Of a stretch of DNA of 64,000 nt, positions 47,865 through 58,800 are shown one piece after another. The position numbers and the translations under genes were made by a program. The stretch comes from Mauremys mutica (taxonomy: Eukaryota > Chordata > Testudines > Geoemydidae): positions 145,461,012-145,525,011 of the forward strand of contig NC_059073.1 in assembly GCF_020497125.1 (NCBI RefSeq), in the 5' to 3' direction. The notes beneath the pieces were generated by a model. It did no database searches and was not told the origin of the DNA. It was given only the letters and a program-made list of their open reading frames with translations. How positions within the stretch are numbered: the stretch's first letter is position 1; each line of letters starts with the position of its first letter.

Positions 47865-48819
47865 GTGGTAGGTCACAGAAGGCATTTGTTGGGAGGAGAC
47901 TGGTGCCAGGACTGCATCCCTTACCTGAAAAAGGTGTTGCTGCTGCTCCTCTCTGCCTGGGATTCAGAGAAGTTGCCTGGCTTTTTTTCCTGCAGCCCCA
48001 TGCAGACTGAAGGTGTAATTGTAGTTGTGTGCCCGCTGCCTTCCTGTGGCCCAGCTGGTTCAGGTGATACTAAAAGAAACCAAGCAAAGACATGTAATGA
48101 ATAACCACAGCTTCCAGCAGTCACAGGTGGGCTGGGGTAATGTTACCGAGTTTGGATCCCTCGGCTGGGGTCAATGCCCTGTTGCTTTGGCGGCTCCAAG
48201 GTTCCTCACTCTCCACTCTCATTTCCCATCCAGAAAAGCAACGAATGGCTGCAGTGCGGTAAGGAAAGTCCAGCAGGGCTAGCTTGCAGGCATGTGGGTG
48301 CCAGGAGACAGCAAGCTGCTTATGAGCTAAGTCTGCTTCCCTCTCCTCTCCAGTCAAACAACCAGGAGTCCTGCCTATAAGGCCACATGCTAGTTCCTCA
48401 ACTGGGGCGGCAGGAGAATCAGAGTGCTGAGGAGCCTGCGTACACGAGTGCTAAAGAAACTATATTATCACAGGGACTATGTGTCTGCCCGAGTCTGGGA
48501 CAAAGATGTGACTCCATGTAGCAGACCTGCCAGCCCCAGGAGTCAGCCCCCAAAAAGCATGAGGGTTTTTTTTTTAAGTTATATTTTTTTGGTTTGTTTT
48601 TTGATTTCTTTTAACTCTCCCCTCTCCCCCGACTCCCCACCTCACCCTGGTGTGTGGGATGAGTAATTTTGCCAACTCCCTCAGTGTGGGGATACTGGCC
48701 CCCGAAGTAGGAGCTCTCCCAGCTGCCTGATAGCATGGAGCTTCCAGCTGCTCACCAACCCCAACATACTAATTCATCCCCCAGTACCCACATCAATCAT
48801 GACCATCTCTCAGCCTCAC

Positions 48820-49660
48820 CTCAGTTAGGGTTGGGGGTGTGGTGTTGTGGGTGTCTGGGAGATTGTTGTGGGTGTGTAGGGGGTGTCTGGGGGTATAGGA
48901 GTGAAGTGTCTGGGGATGGTGTAGGGGGTGTGGTGTTGGGGGTGACTGGAAGGTATAGGGGGTGTCTGTGGGGGGCAGGGGGATATTGAGGGGGTGTCAG
49001 GGGGTATAGGAATGAGGTGCCTGGGGATGGTGTGGGGGTTGTGGTGCTGGAGGATGTGTGGGTGTCTGGGGGTGTAGGAATGAGGTGTCTGGTGATGATA
49101 TGGGGGTGTGGTGCAGGAGGTGTCTGTTGAGGGGCTGGGGGATGTTGCAGGGGTGTGGAGTTGGGGGATGTTGTGGAGGTGTAGGAATGAGGTGTCTGGG
49201 GATGGTGTTGGGGGCTGTTGCATGAGGTGTCTGGGGATGGTGTGTGGGGTCTAGGGGGTGTCTGTGGGGGGACAGAGGGATGTTTTGGGAGGGATGTAGG
49301 AATGAGGTATGTGGGGACGGATTGGGAGTATCTGTGGGGGATGTTGCAGGGGGTGTCTGTGGGGTGGATGTGGCAGGGGTGTCTGTGGGGGGATGTGATG
49401 GGGGCTGTCTGTGGGGTAATGTCTGGGCTGTCTGTGGGGGGGATGTGGCAGGGGTGTCTGTGGGGGGATGTGATGGGGGCTGTCTGTGGGGTAATGTCTG
49501 GGCTGTCTGTGGGGGGGATGTGACGGGGAGCTGAGGGGGGGTGTCTGGGGTGTGTGTGTGTGTCTGGGAGGTCTGTGGGGGGTGTCTGGGTGTGTGGGTG
49601 ATGGGGAGCTGTGCGCGGGTGTCTGGGGGTTTCTGGGGGTGTGTGTGTGACGGGGGGTGT
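48820..49660 (+). repeat. G-rich minisatellite upstream of DBNL
   Basis: About 800 bp of degenerate GGGGGTGTCTG / GGATGTTG units on the coding strand of DBNL. It includes two near-exact 75-bp tandem copies (49366-49440 and 49441-49515) plus a partial third. GGG runs every 10-20 bases make G-quadruplex formation plausible. All long open frames here are repeat translations. Confidence 0.88.
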
Positions 49661-49761
49661 CTGGTTGCTCGGGGCCGCCCCGCGGCTTTGCCCGCCCCCC
49701 CGGCCCCTCCCCATCGCGGCGCGGCCGGGAGGAGCCGGAAGGCGGAGGTGGAGGCGGCTCC
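49640..49761 (+). promoter_or_regulatory. DBNL: DBNL CpG-island promoter with ETS-like site
   Basis: CpG-rich, TATA-less DNA lies immediately upstream of the DBNL start codon. It contains GC boxes and a CCGGAAG core (49735-49741), which is an ETS/GABP-type motif common near housekeeping-gene starts. The start site is inferred to be in the last 100 bases or so before the ATG. Confidence 0.6.
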
Positions 49762-49844
49762 ATGGCGCTGAACCTGAGCAGGAACGGGCCGGCGCTGCAG
49801 GAGGCCTATGGCCGGGTGGTGGCCGCGGGGAGCCCGACCGACTG
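49762..49844 (+). CDS. DBNL: DBNL exon 1 (coding part)
   Basis: The exon starts at the ATG in a good context (GGCGGCTCCATGGCG), 83 nt. It encodes residues 1-27 and the first two bases of Trp28. The donor is GTGAGG at 49845. An upstream in-frame ATG exists at 49657, but its extension does not resemble the family and lies in the CpG island. Confidence 0.95.
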
Positions 49845-52800
49845 GTGAGGGGCCGGGCCCCCTTCCCCTCTCCTCCCCCTCCCCCACTCTGCCCCCCCCG
49901 GGACCGGCCCCGCCCCCGCCCCCATCCACCCCCCCACGGCCCCCACTCTGCCCCCCCCCGGGACCGGCCCCGCCCCCATCCACCCCCACGCTGCCCCCTC
50001 CCCCTCCTCCTGCCGGGCCCCCCACTGCTGGGGACCGGCCCCACCCCCATTCACACCCTCCCCCCGCTGGGTCCCCTCCCCCACGGCCCCCACTCTGTCC
50101 CCCTCCCCGCCCCCACCCAGTCCGCCGGGTCTCCCTTCCCCCGCCAGCCCCCCCCCCTTCTCGGCTCTGTCCCTCCTTCTGTCCTCCATCCATCCCCACT
50201 GCTGGGGACTGGCTCTGCCCCCCAATCCAGCCCACTGCCCCCCGACTGGCTCTGTGCCACTCCCTCCTGGGCTCCCCCTCCCTGGGACCAGCCCTGTCCC
50301 CGCCGGGCCCCCCACTCTCGGGGACTGGGCCCGTCCCCTTGTACCATCCCCCCACCCCAGCAGGACTGGAACCTCCCCAGAAACCCTCCCCCCAGCTCAG
50401 AATGGTTCACTTCCTCTTCCCTTGCGGTAGGGCATGGGGTGAGGGTGATGGAGATGCAGATGGGGGGTGGGCTTGCTGGGGCAGGGTGTGGCTGTGGGGC
50501 CTCAGGGCAAGGGAGGCACGTGAGGGTCACATTAGCATAGATGGCACTGGGGCCATGCTGGTTGGGGTGGCCTGGCACCAGCTGTGGGTTAGTGGTTGGA
50601 GAAGGATTTGTGTTTGCGCAAGCAAGTGGGTTGGTGTAGGAGACGAGTGGTGGGGAAGTGGATGGCTGCCAGGATAACACAAGAGGGGATGGGATGTAGT
50701 GAGGAGTGTATGGCACCTGGGATGACATATGAAGAAGGGAGTGACACAGTCAGGATGGGGCTAGCATCTGCTCTGGGGAGATGGGAGAGGGGCTGCAGCA
50801 GGAGGCTAGGCTGGTGAGGAATAATGGTGCATTGGTTACTAAAATGTCACCCCTACGCTTTATTTCAGGGCTTTGTTTACCTACGAAGGCAACAGTAATG
50901 ACCTGCGAGTGGCTGGCACTGGAGGTGAGTGCTGGGGCAGCTGTGCCTGTCTGGGGTCAGGATGGGTCCTTGGTTGCTGTGTGCGTGCATAGAGGGTGGT
51001 ATGGTTTAGCTTGACATGGTCGTGATGTCTGTTCCGCTTCGTTACCCGGTGCTGGCTGTTGGTGTCCTGTGTTTGTATGGAATAGCTCTGGGGATGGAGA
51101 TTCTGCCTCTTCTTTCACCCCAGTTGCTTAACAAAGGACATCCCTTTCTGGGGCTGTGATCTCAGCCCGTTACTGCTTGCTCGGACTCATGGAAGACGTT
51201 GTGAAGAGTCCTGGATTAGACCCCGGGACACATACTATGGGAGATAAGGTGAAAATGCACCTTAGCTTTTTCAGTGATCCAGTAACAGTGCCTGGTGGTG
51301 ATGCTTTTTCAATGAAGAGGTGCAATGTAAAAGCAGAAAGAGTGGCGGTTGGTAGGGGACTGTGATGTCACGTGTAACATGAAGGGAAGTTTCAATCACT
51401 CTCAAAACAGCCTTGGCTCATTTTCTTTTCCTTCCCCTTTTGTGTGGGTTTTTCTGTTGTTTTTTTTTTGTTTTGTTTTTTTAAAAGCAACTTGAATTTT
51501 AACACAACTAGGGTTAATGCAACGGAAAGGTAGCACAGCCACACACCCTGAAGTCAAGGTGACTTGTGACAATAATTCTGACTTACTGTCCATATAGAGT
51601 ATTTTCTGATTTGGGTTTCCCCTTTACATGTAACACTTAATATCTTGCTGATTTCCACATGAAAACATACTAATTTACAGCTGAGAGTGCTAAACTGTAG
51701 GTCCCACCAACACACATCTTAAAAGCAAGGAAATTAGTATTTGTATCATTTCGTCTGTTTTCCATTCATCAGTTTCCTTTCCCAACCTCATATTTTCCTT
51801 TCACATCCCCTGTATCACCACACACAGCAGCTAACAGGCACCCTTGAATGCCAACCATGTTCACTGGTTATACGTTTATGTGACTAACACAGGGTTGGTG
51901 TGACCTTGAGAAATTGTCTTGTACGTAGCTCTGTGTGTGGTTTTGAATTGGCGGCAAAATGAAGGGCAGTGTCGCTCTGCAAATGGTAGCTGAAGGATGG
52001 TTTTTTGGTCGTCTTCAGGAAACCCGTGAAGGGGTGATGTGTGGCTGTTCGTGATGGTTCCCGGTGTAGTATTTTTTTGTAGACATTGCAGAACTAAAAT
52101 CTGCCTTGATGTCGTGTGTTTATGGTTAGCGTGAAGACTATATATGGCTGCCCAGGATGCGAGCGGAGGTATAAGGGCCATGGCGGTCAAAGAGAGGCAT
52201 TTGAAGTTGAGAGTAAGTGGAGCGTAGATAGTGTGTTGAATGATAGAGCCGCTTATTTACCCTGCTTTTTAAAGTTCATGCAACTAGGAACCTTAATTCC
52301 AAATTAATAAGTATTTTTGTTTCAGGCATTGGACAGGTTTGTAATAAACATGTGTATCGTTGATAGTTATTCACATGGCTAACTAGCAACGTGGCCTCTG
52401 CTGATTGGGGCCTTGATATCTCCTATGCCCTCTGCAGAGCTGCGCTCCTTGCCTGTGTTTTCTCACACGGGCTCACCCCATGCAGCCCTGCTCCCTCCCA
52501 TGCCACCCTACTTGTCTACCACAATCAGATTTTAAACATTGGCACATTAGATGCATTCACGCCCCTGAGGCCCTAGGAGATCCGTAGCAGTCCAGTCAAG
52601 CAAGCATCCTCCAGTCTGCCAAACTAGGACTCCCCTCTGGAGAACAGCAGATTTGTCTCAGGGAGAAACTGCTCAGCTGGTAACTGCAATTCTTCCTCTC
52701 CTTGTCCCTGCCTGGTCAGTGATAGCAATAGGGGCAGGAAGAGAGGGATACTTGTAGCTGGAGGTCCCGCAGTAGAGGAGCTAAGAGCTCTTCACTCAGC

Positions 52801-55800
52801 TTCTCCCACCCACAGCTGAGCTCCTGAGTGAGAGAAATCTTTCAGACTGGGAATCTCCTCCAGAGGTTTAACTGCTAGGGAGGGACATAGGTAAAGGAAG
52901 GAGCCAAGGAATTTGGCAGCAGGGCTGAGCTGCCAGGACACTCCTAGACCCCACTTTTCCAAGCCCGATTTTCGGATACCCTAATTTTAGGGGTCTCCCC
53001 ATCCCATTAAATTGCCTTCCAGACAGAAGGATAATTATCTTCATTTCAGTGAGTGAAAATATTCGTAAGGCAAAGGACATAATGTTCTATTTGGAATGGG
53101 GCTAAGGGAGTAGGGCCTCCGGAACGGAGGACCTGGAAGGTCACTTCTTAGCCTGGCTCTCCCTCTCTGCTCTACAGCACCACTGCCAGCCTTTGTGCTT
53201 GGCTCCCGTCATGTCTCTGCCCCAACCCAAATAGCTGAATTTTTGGGCCTAGGCTGCACCCACATCTTCACTGATTTAGTTAGGCTCACAGTTGATGAAC
53301 CCCAGGGTGCTCTCTGTAGCTCCTTCTTACTAACAAGGCTAAGATATGGTGGGAGAAGACGGAAGCTGAAATCCAGACTCGAGATTGGAACTCTCCTACA
53401 GAGGCAGCTTGACCCCTGTTGCTTTGAAAATGGAAGTTGCTGACGAAGCTGAGTGGCTCTGTTGGCTTTCCTTGCCTGATGACATAAGGTGGTTACAACT
53501 CGTACTTTTGATTTTTAAAAGGTCAGCGGTGTTCTGGATCTGAGATGTTATCAGAGTGTATGAAAAGTTTGGTGGTTGTGGGGACGAGGGTTGTGTGTCA
53601 AGAGGAAACCCCCCAGAAGTGAGATTGTCAAGACAGCTGCAAAAGGGAGAATTTCTAAACTTTTCTTCTGCACAAGCTAGTGAGTAAAAACATGTTCTGA
53701 AAACATCACATGGAAAATTTATTTGTCATCTTAAATGACTGGGCTAAATTTGGAGACTGAGTAGAACTATTTAATTGTGGGGAAAATAGGGATTTTAGTC
53801 CTGCTTCAAGTGCAAATCTAAATGCAACCTTCATTCTGGAATTGCTACCAATGCCTGATGATTAATATGCAACTCATACATTTTGTGGTGGCTAAATGTG
53901 GTTGAGTCAACACTGCAGGAGGAACCTTCGATGGTGAAATTTTACTGACATGTGAGCACTTGATTACTACTCCAGTATTAATGTTGTACTCATGCAGGGC
54001 TGTCCCGGGGGGGGGGGGGGGTCAAGTGGGGCAATTTGCCCCGGGCCCCACAGGAGCCCCCACGAGAATATAATAGTCTATAATATTGCAACTTTTTTTT
54101 ATGGAAGGGGCCCCCTAAATTGCTTTGCCCCAGGTCCCCTGAATCCTCTGGGTGGCCCTGTACTCATGGTAGTTTTTAGCATTTAATTATAGGTGGAGAG
54201 GTATTGTGGGTAATGTTGCACTTTCTATTCTAAGTCCCTCTTGTCACACTCTCATCCCTTTCAACTTCCGGGCTGAGATATTCAAGGCTTGGCCACTGCC
54301 TGAGGGTGAATTTTCTTTTTCCTTTTAAAGTTTGAATATCAGCTGTTGGTGGGAGGGGGAATGCGCGTTCCCCATGATGTAACTTCTTGACAAGAATTTT
54401 TTTGAGGAGCCGTACACACGCAACAGCTAGGAGCGGGGAAACTGAAGTTGAAATTTGGCAGGGAAGGCCTTTGCGAGTCCTGTGAAAATGAGCTTTGAAA
54501 ACCTTGTGCTGCACAAGCTCAGTTGAATTTCGCCCACATTCCTGCTAACCTCATAAAATGGGAAGTTGAAGAAGACCAGCCTGACCCCACATGTGCAGCT
54601 AAGTCAGCCCTGCATGTGGTCTTTGTAAGGTGAACAGGGAACAAGGGACAGTTCCAATGCATAGAAGGACGCCCTGCTTTGATGCACCTTAGGAGCTTTG
54701 GTGCTGAGAGGCTTCTTCCTGGTGGCCTCCGGTAAGCGTGTTGGGTGTTCTGCTGGGGTCTAGGCCAGTAGTTCGGATGCTCAAAATTCTCTTGAGGCTG
54801 GTGCCTGGATATTAAGATGCCAGATATTAAGTAGCACTGTTAATGAAGCAGGAAGGCTGCACGCAAAAGCCAGAAAAGGACAAAGTTAATGTTGCCCACG
54901 TAGTCTTAACTCCACCTCTTTGTGCGTAAACTGCATTCTGGCACTGTTCAGTTAGTCCAGACCATCTCTCAAATGATATAGCATAGGCTCATCCCATCTT
55001 TTTACTGCAACTGTGGGTCCATGTGTAACATCCGTAGCGCTGCTCTGTGTATGGCAGTCTGCAGTTTTTGGCAGTGTATGGCAGACATAGCAGTTTTTTA
55101 TAGGAAAAGTACCTAGCAAACTCTTCTTACACAACAGAGTGACCATAGTAATGGTGAAAATCTGAAGTGTATAGAAACCACCTACGTTTGCATCGAATTT
55201 AACTGCATAGTGGAGTGTCTTGTGCCCTGTTACACCTACAAATCACACTGCTGTGGGTGCTGCTGGCTGACAAGAAACCGGTTGTGCTGACCAGACACCT
55301 GTGCAGGGAGCTTGGGGGAAGCTGGCTTTCCTGTTTGTGTGTGTGTGTGCATGTTCTCTTATTTTGAGCTTGCTGCTAAAATGAAATGGGAGGAAGGAAC
55401 ACGCAGCTGGAGACTTTGTCAAGCTGGTCTAGTTTCAGGTTACACAGGAGCCCCTTCAATAAGCCACATCCAAAGAGGTGACCAGTGTTCGTTCCTGAGC
55501 CTCTGTTCCTGCCACGTTTGCTTATGCATATTACTTTAAGGAATCTGGATCCCATTGGAATCAATGATAACTCCCATTGACTTTAATGGGACCAGGATGT
55601 GCCCATTACTGTTTCAATACAACTTCATGTACAAACTTGTGTGTAGAGTTTAGAGCCATCTGCTACTGCTTTGAAAACAGTCACTGTATTGAAATATTTA
55701 ATTACAATGAAGTGCCTTGGAATATATGTCCATTTATGGTAAGAGTGGTTTTCATTTGACATACTTTTTATTTTAGACCCTGTAGGAATCTGGCCTCTTT

Positions 55801-58800
55801 CCAGGTGAAATGTGAAGGGATGTTTTTAAGGATGCCAGGGCTCTGAAGAGGTCCTGCCTCTTCCATATGATCCATAAAATTGCAAACTGTAGCAGAGCTG
55901 TGTGGATTTGTTGGTTTAGGTGGAGGCCTCTAACCAGGAGCTGAGTTTGTTCTGACTGCTCATGGCCAAGCAGTAGGAGACATCTCCCCATCTCTCCAAG
56001 GGCTGAGTTTCAGGAGTGGGGACTGTACACATCCACAGATAGGACTCTCATCGGGGGCTGTGCTTGATCTGTGTGTCCATGTGCGCTGATGGAGGACTCA
56101 CACCGGCCGGTGATCTGTTCTCTTCAAGAGAGTAGGAAGTCTTGCCATAGTGTCTAGTGGAGATTGGGGCATGAACAAGAGTGAGCTGGCTGAAGCTGGG
56201 CCTGGACAGGACTGAGGTGAAGATGGTGGGTTGGGGGAATCAGCTGGAGGAGATGGTGGAAGTAATATCGGCCTCTTTGATTGGAGGAGTACTTCCGCCA
56301 TTCATTAATGGTGTTTGCAGCTTAGGGGTGACTCTCGGCCCCAAGTTGCTGTTTGATGATTTCAGCAGTAACCCAGTCAGCTTTTTACCATCTGTGTTTG
56401 GCTAGGAGGTTGGTCCTTTTCTTTCTGATGTTGTTCAGGCCTTTGTCATCTTGGTGAGGCTATTATCGTGCGCGCTATGTGGGGCTGCACCTTAGAGCCA
56501 TTCTGCTGGGAACAAGTGACAGCAGTGCTGTAGGGTCAGCTCTGGCTGCCCATTGGTCTTAGGGTGGCGCTCAAGATGTTGGTGATGACCGCTAAAGCTC
56601 TAAGTGGCCTGGAACTGGCCTCCCTGAGGAATCTCCCCTCTCCCAGGCCATACTGCCACAGCTGTGGTCAGCGGGAGTGCTCAAACTGGATCCCCCTCAT
56701 TATAGAAGAGAGAGGTGGCTGGCAAGGTGTTCTCTGTGAGGGCTCCAGGACTCTGGAACTTGCTCTCCCGCCTTGGTCTGAAAAAGCCCAACTCTGACTT
56801 TCAGGGCACACTGCAAGAGACACCTGCTTGGCAAGGCTCTGGAGGAAAAGCTCAGGGTCTTCCTAGATGATGAAAGCTGGCTTCCCTCCCGAGTTCCTGT
56901 GGAACTGGTTTCAGCCTTGCTGAGGTTTAATTGTATTTGTTGCGTGGTTATGTTAGGGTGCCTGGGGCCTTGGGTATAGATGTCTTTAGTATTTTTTATA
57001 ACCTCATTTGGTAGGAATAAGCAACAGAAGCAGACAAACTCTCAGGTCCCGTTTTCATGGACACATCACTGTTGATGAAGGCTGCTGACAATTGAGTTTT
57101 ATTTTCTCAACAGTTTGTTTCTTAGTTGGATGTTTTTCTGTGGGGCGCTCACGGTAATTTTTCCTCTTCTCAAGACTGAGATGGTTGGATCAATCTCACT
57201 CTGCTTATCTCTCTCCCTTTCTCCCTCTGTGGAAATAACTGTACAGATGGCGGCCTGGAGGAGCTGGTGGAGGAGCTCAACAGTGGTAAGGTGATGTACG
57301 CTTTCTGTCGGGTAAAGGATCCCAACTCTGGCCTTCCCAAGTATGTCATCATCAATTGGGTAAGTAGAGATGGACTGTTTCTGTTAGAATGTGGAGCCTT
57401 AGGTACATGTTTGATTCTCTCTCTAGGTGGGAAAGGATACACCCTTGAACCAGAGCTGCCAGCATCTAGAAAGCTAAGGCTGCGATTATGTCATGGAATC
57501 CGTGACTTCCATTGACCTCTGTGACATCTCCTGCCCTGAGGCTGGAGCTCCCAGCCAACCCTCCTCCGCAGCTCCTGCCCTGCTGGGGGGGACCCTGCAG
57601 CTCTCCTGCTGCAGCAGGTGGCTGGGGAGACCCCACAGGCAGGGGGAACCCAGAGCTTCTACTCACTGCAGCGGTGGGGGGACCCGAGGGCCCCAGCAGC
57701 AGTGGGTGCTGAATCTGCCTCCCCATTTTGTCACGGATATTTTTAGTAATAAGTCAGGGACAGGTCACGGGCTTCTGTGAATTTTTGTTTATTGCCCGTG
57801 ACCTGTCCCTGACTTATTACTAAAAATATCCGTGATACAAACTTTGCCTAATAGATAGCTAATGCTTGGAATGCCTTCGGGGCCAGAGTGACACTCCCTG
57901 AAAAACACATGCAAATCTCTAGTGCACTGCAAAATGCGAAGAATTCAGATGAACAAAATGGGGAGATGTTCCTAGGCCTTCTGAGGTGTTCTCTTCTTGT
58001 TAAGAGGATAAGAACTGACATACTAGGTCAAACCAATGGTCCTTTTAGCCCATTATCGTCTCTCCAACAGTGGCCAGTACCAGAGCTTCAGGGGGAGTGT
58101 ACAGAACAGGGCAGTTGTCATGATCCACCCATCTTCCCCTCCCCATTTCTGGCAGTCAGAGATTTAGGGACATCCAGAACATGGGATGCATCTCTGACCT
58201 TCTTGGCTAATAGCCACTGATGGACCTGTCCTCCATGAACTTATCCAGTTCTTTTTTTAACACAGTTATACTTTGGTCGTCACGGCACAGTTCCACAGGT
58301 TAATTGTATGTTGTGTGAAAAAGTATTTCCTCTTTATTGTATTAAACCTGCTGCCTGCTAATTTCATGGGGTGACCTCTGTTTTTTGTATTTTGGGAAAG
58401 GGAAAATAACACTTCCCTATTCATTTTTTCCCCCACACCATTCATGATTTTATAGACCTTCTATCATTGCTCCCCCCTTAATTATCTCTCTTTAAGCTAA
58501 ACAGTCCTAATATTTTTAGTGTCTCCTCGTATGGAAGCCGTTCCATACCCTCGATCATCTTTGTTGCCCTTCACTGAACCTTGTCCATTTCAACTATATC
58601 CTTTTGAGATGGGCTGACCAGAAGTGGACACAGTATTCAAGGTGTAGGCACATCATGGATTATTATGGTAGTTAAACTAGCAGTAAATATTATTGGGTTA
58701 TTTAGGTTAAGGTTATTAAGGCTGTAAATATCTTGAAAATAACCTCTCTAGAGCGTTACAGCTAGAATAAAATGTTTGAAAGTGAGGAAAACTTGGAGTT

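Larger units (their letters stand above)
25200..49640. other. Intergenic interval between TCF7L1 and DBNL
   Basis: No exon of either neighbour and no third gene was recognised in 24 kb. All longer open frames coincide with repeats or lack similarity. Classified repeats are listed separately. Stretches in which I saw nothing identifiable: 29300-29755, 30720-31585, 31700-33190, 33320-35630, 38000-39295, 40335-42360, 42456-45055, 45255-46325 and 47873-48815. Within these, 33360-33460, 45650-45890 and 48540-48600 contain CATGAG/TTTTTT-type sequence that is probably degraded DNA-transposon. Confidence 0.65.
50925..57246 (+). other. DBNL: DBNL intron 2 (6.3 kb)
   Basis: I saw no exon or RNA gene. 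It contains a short hAT-type MITE (53995-54160) and an L2-like LINE fragment (about 56160-56960). The rest (50925-53986, 54169-56150 and 56960-57246) holds nothing I recognise. Confidence 0.7.

Noticed and set aside
49358..49535. A CRISPR-like repeat array
   Set aside because: The repeats are contiguous 75-bp minisatellite units without unique spacers, in a vertebrate promoter region.
48997..50355. A minus-strand open frame of about 450 codons, and a long frame on the same strand beside it, over the DBNL promoter
   Set aside because: They are proline/glycine-repeat translations of the minisatellites on both sides of DBNL exon 1 and run through the exon antisense. No family similarity or splice logic.
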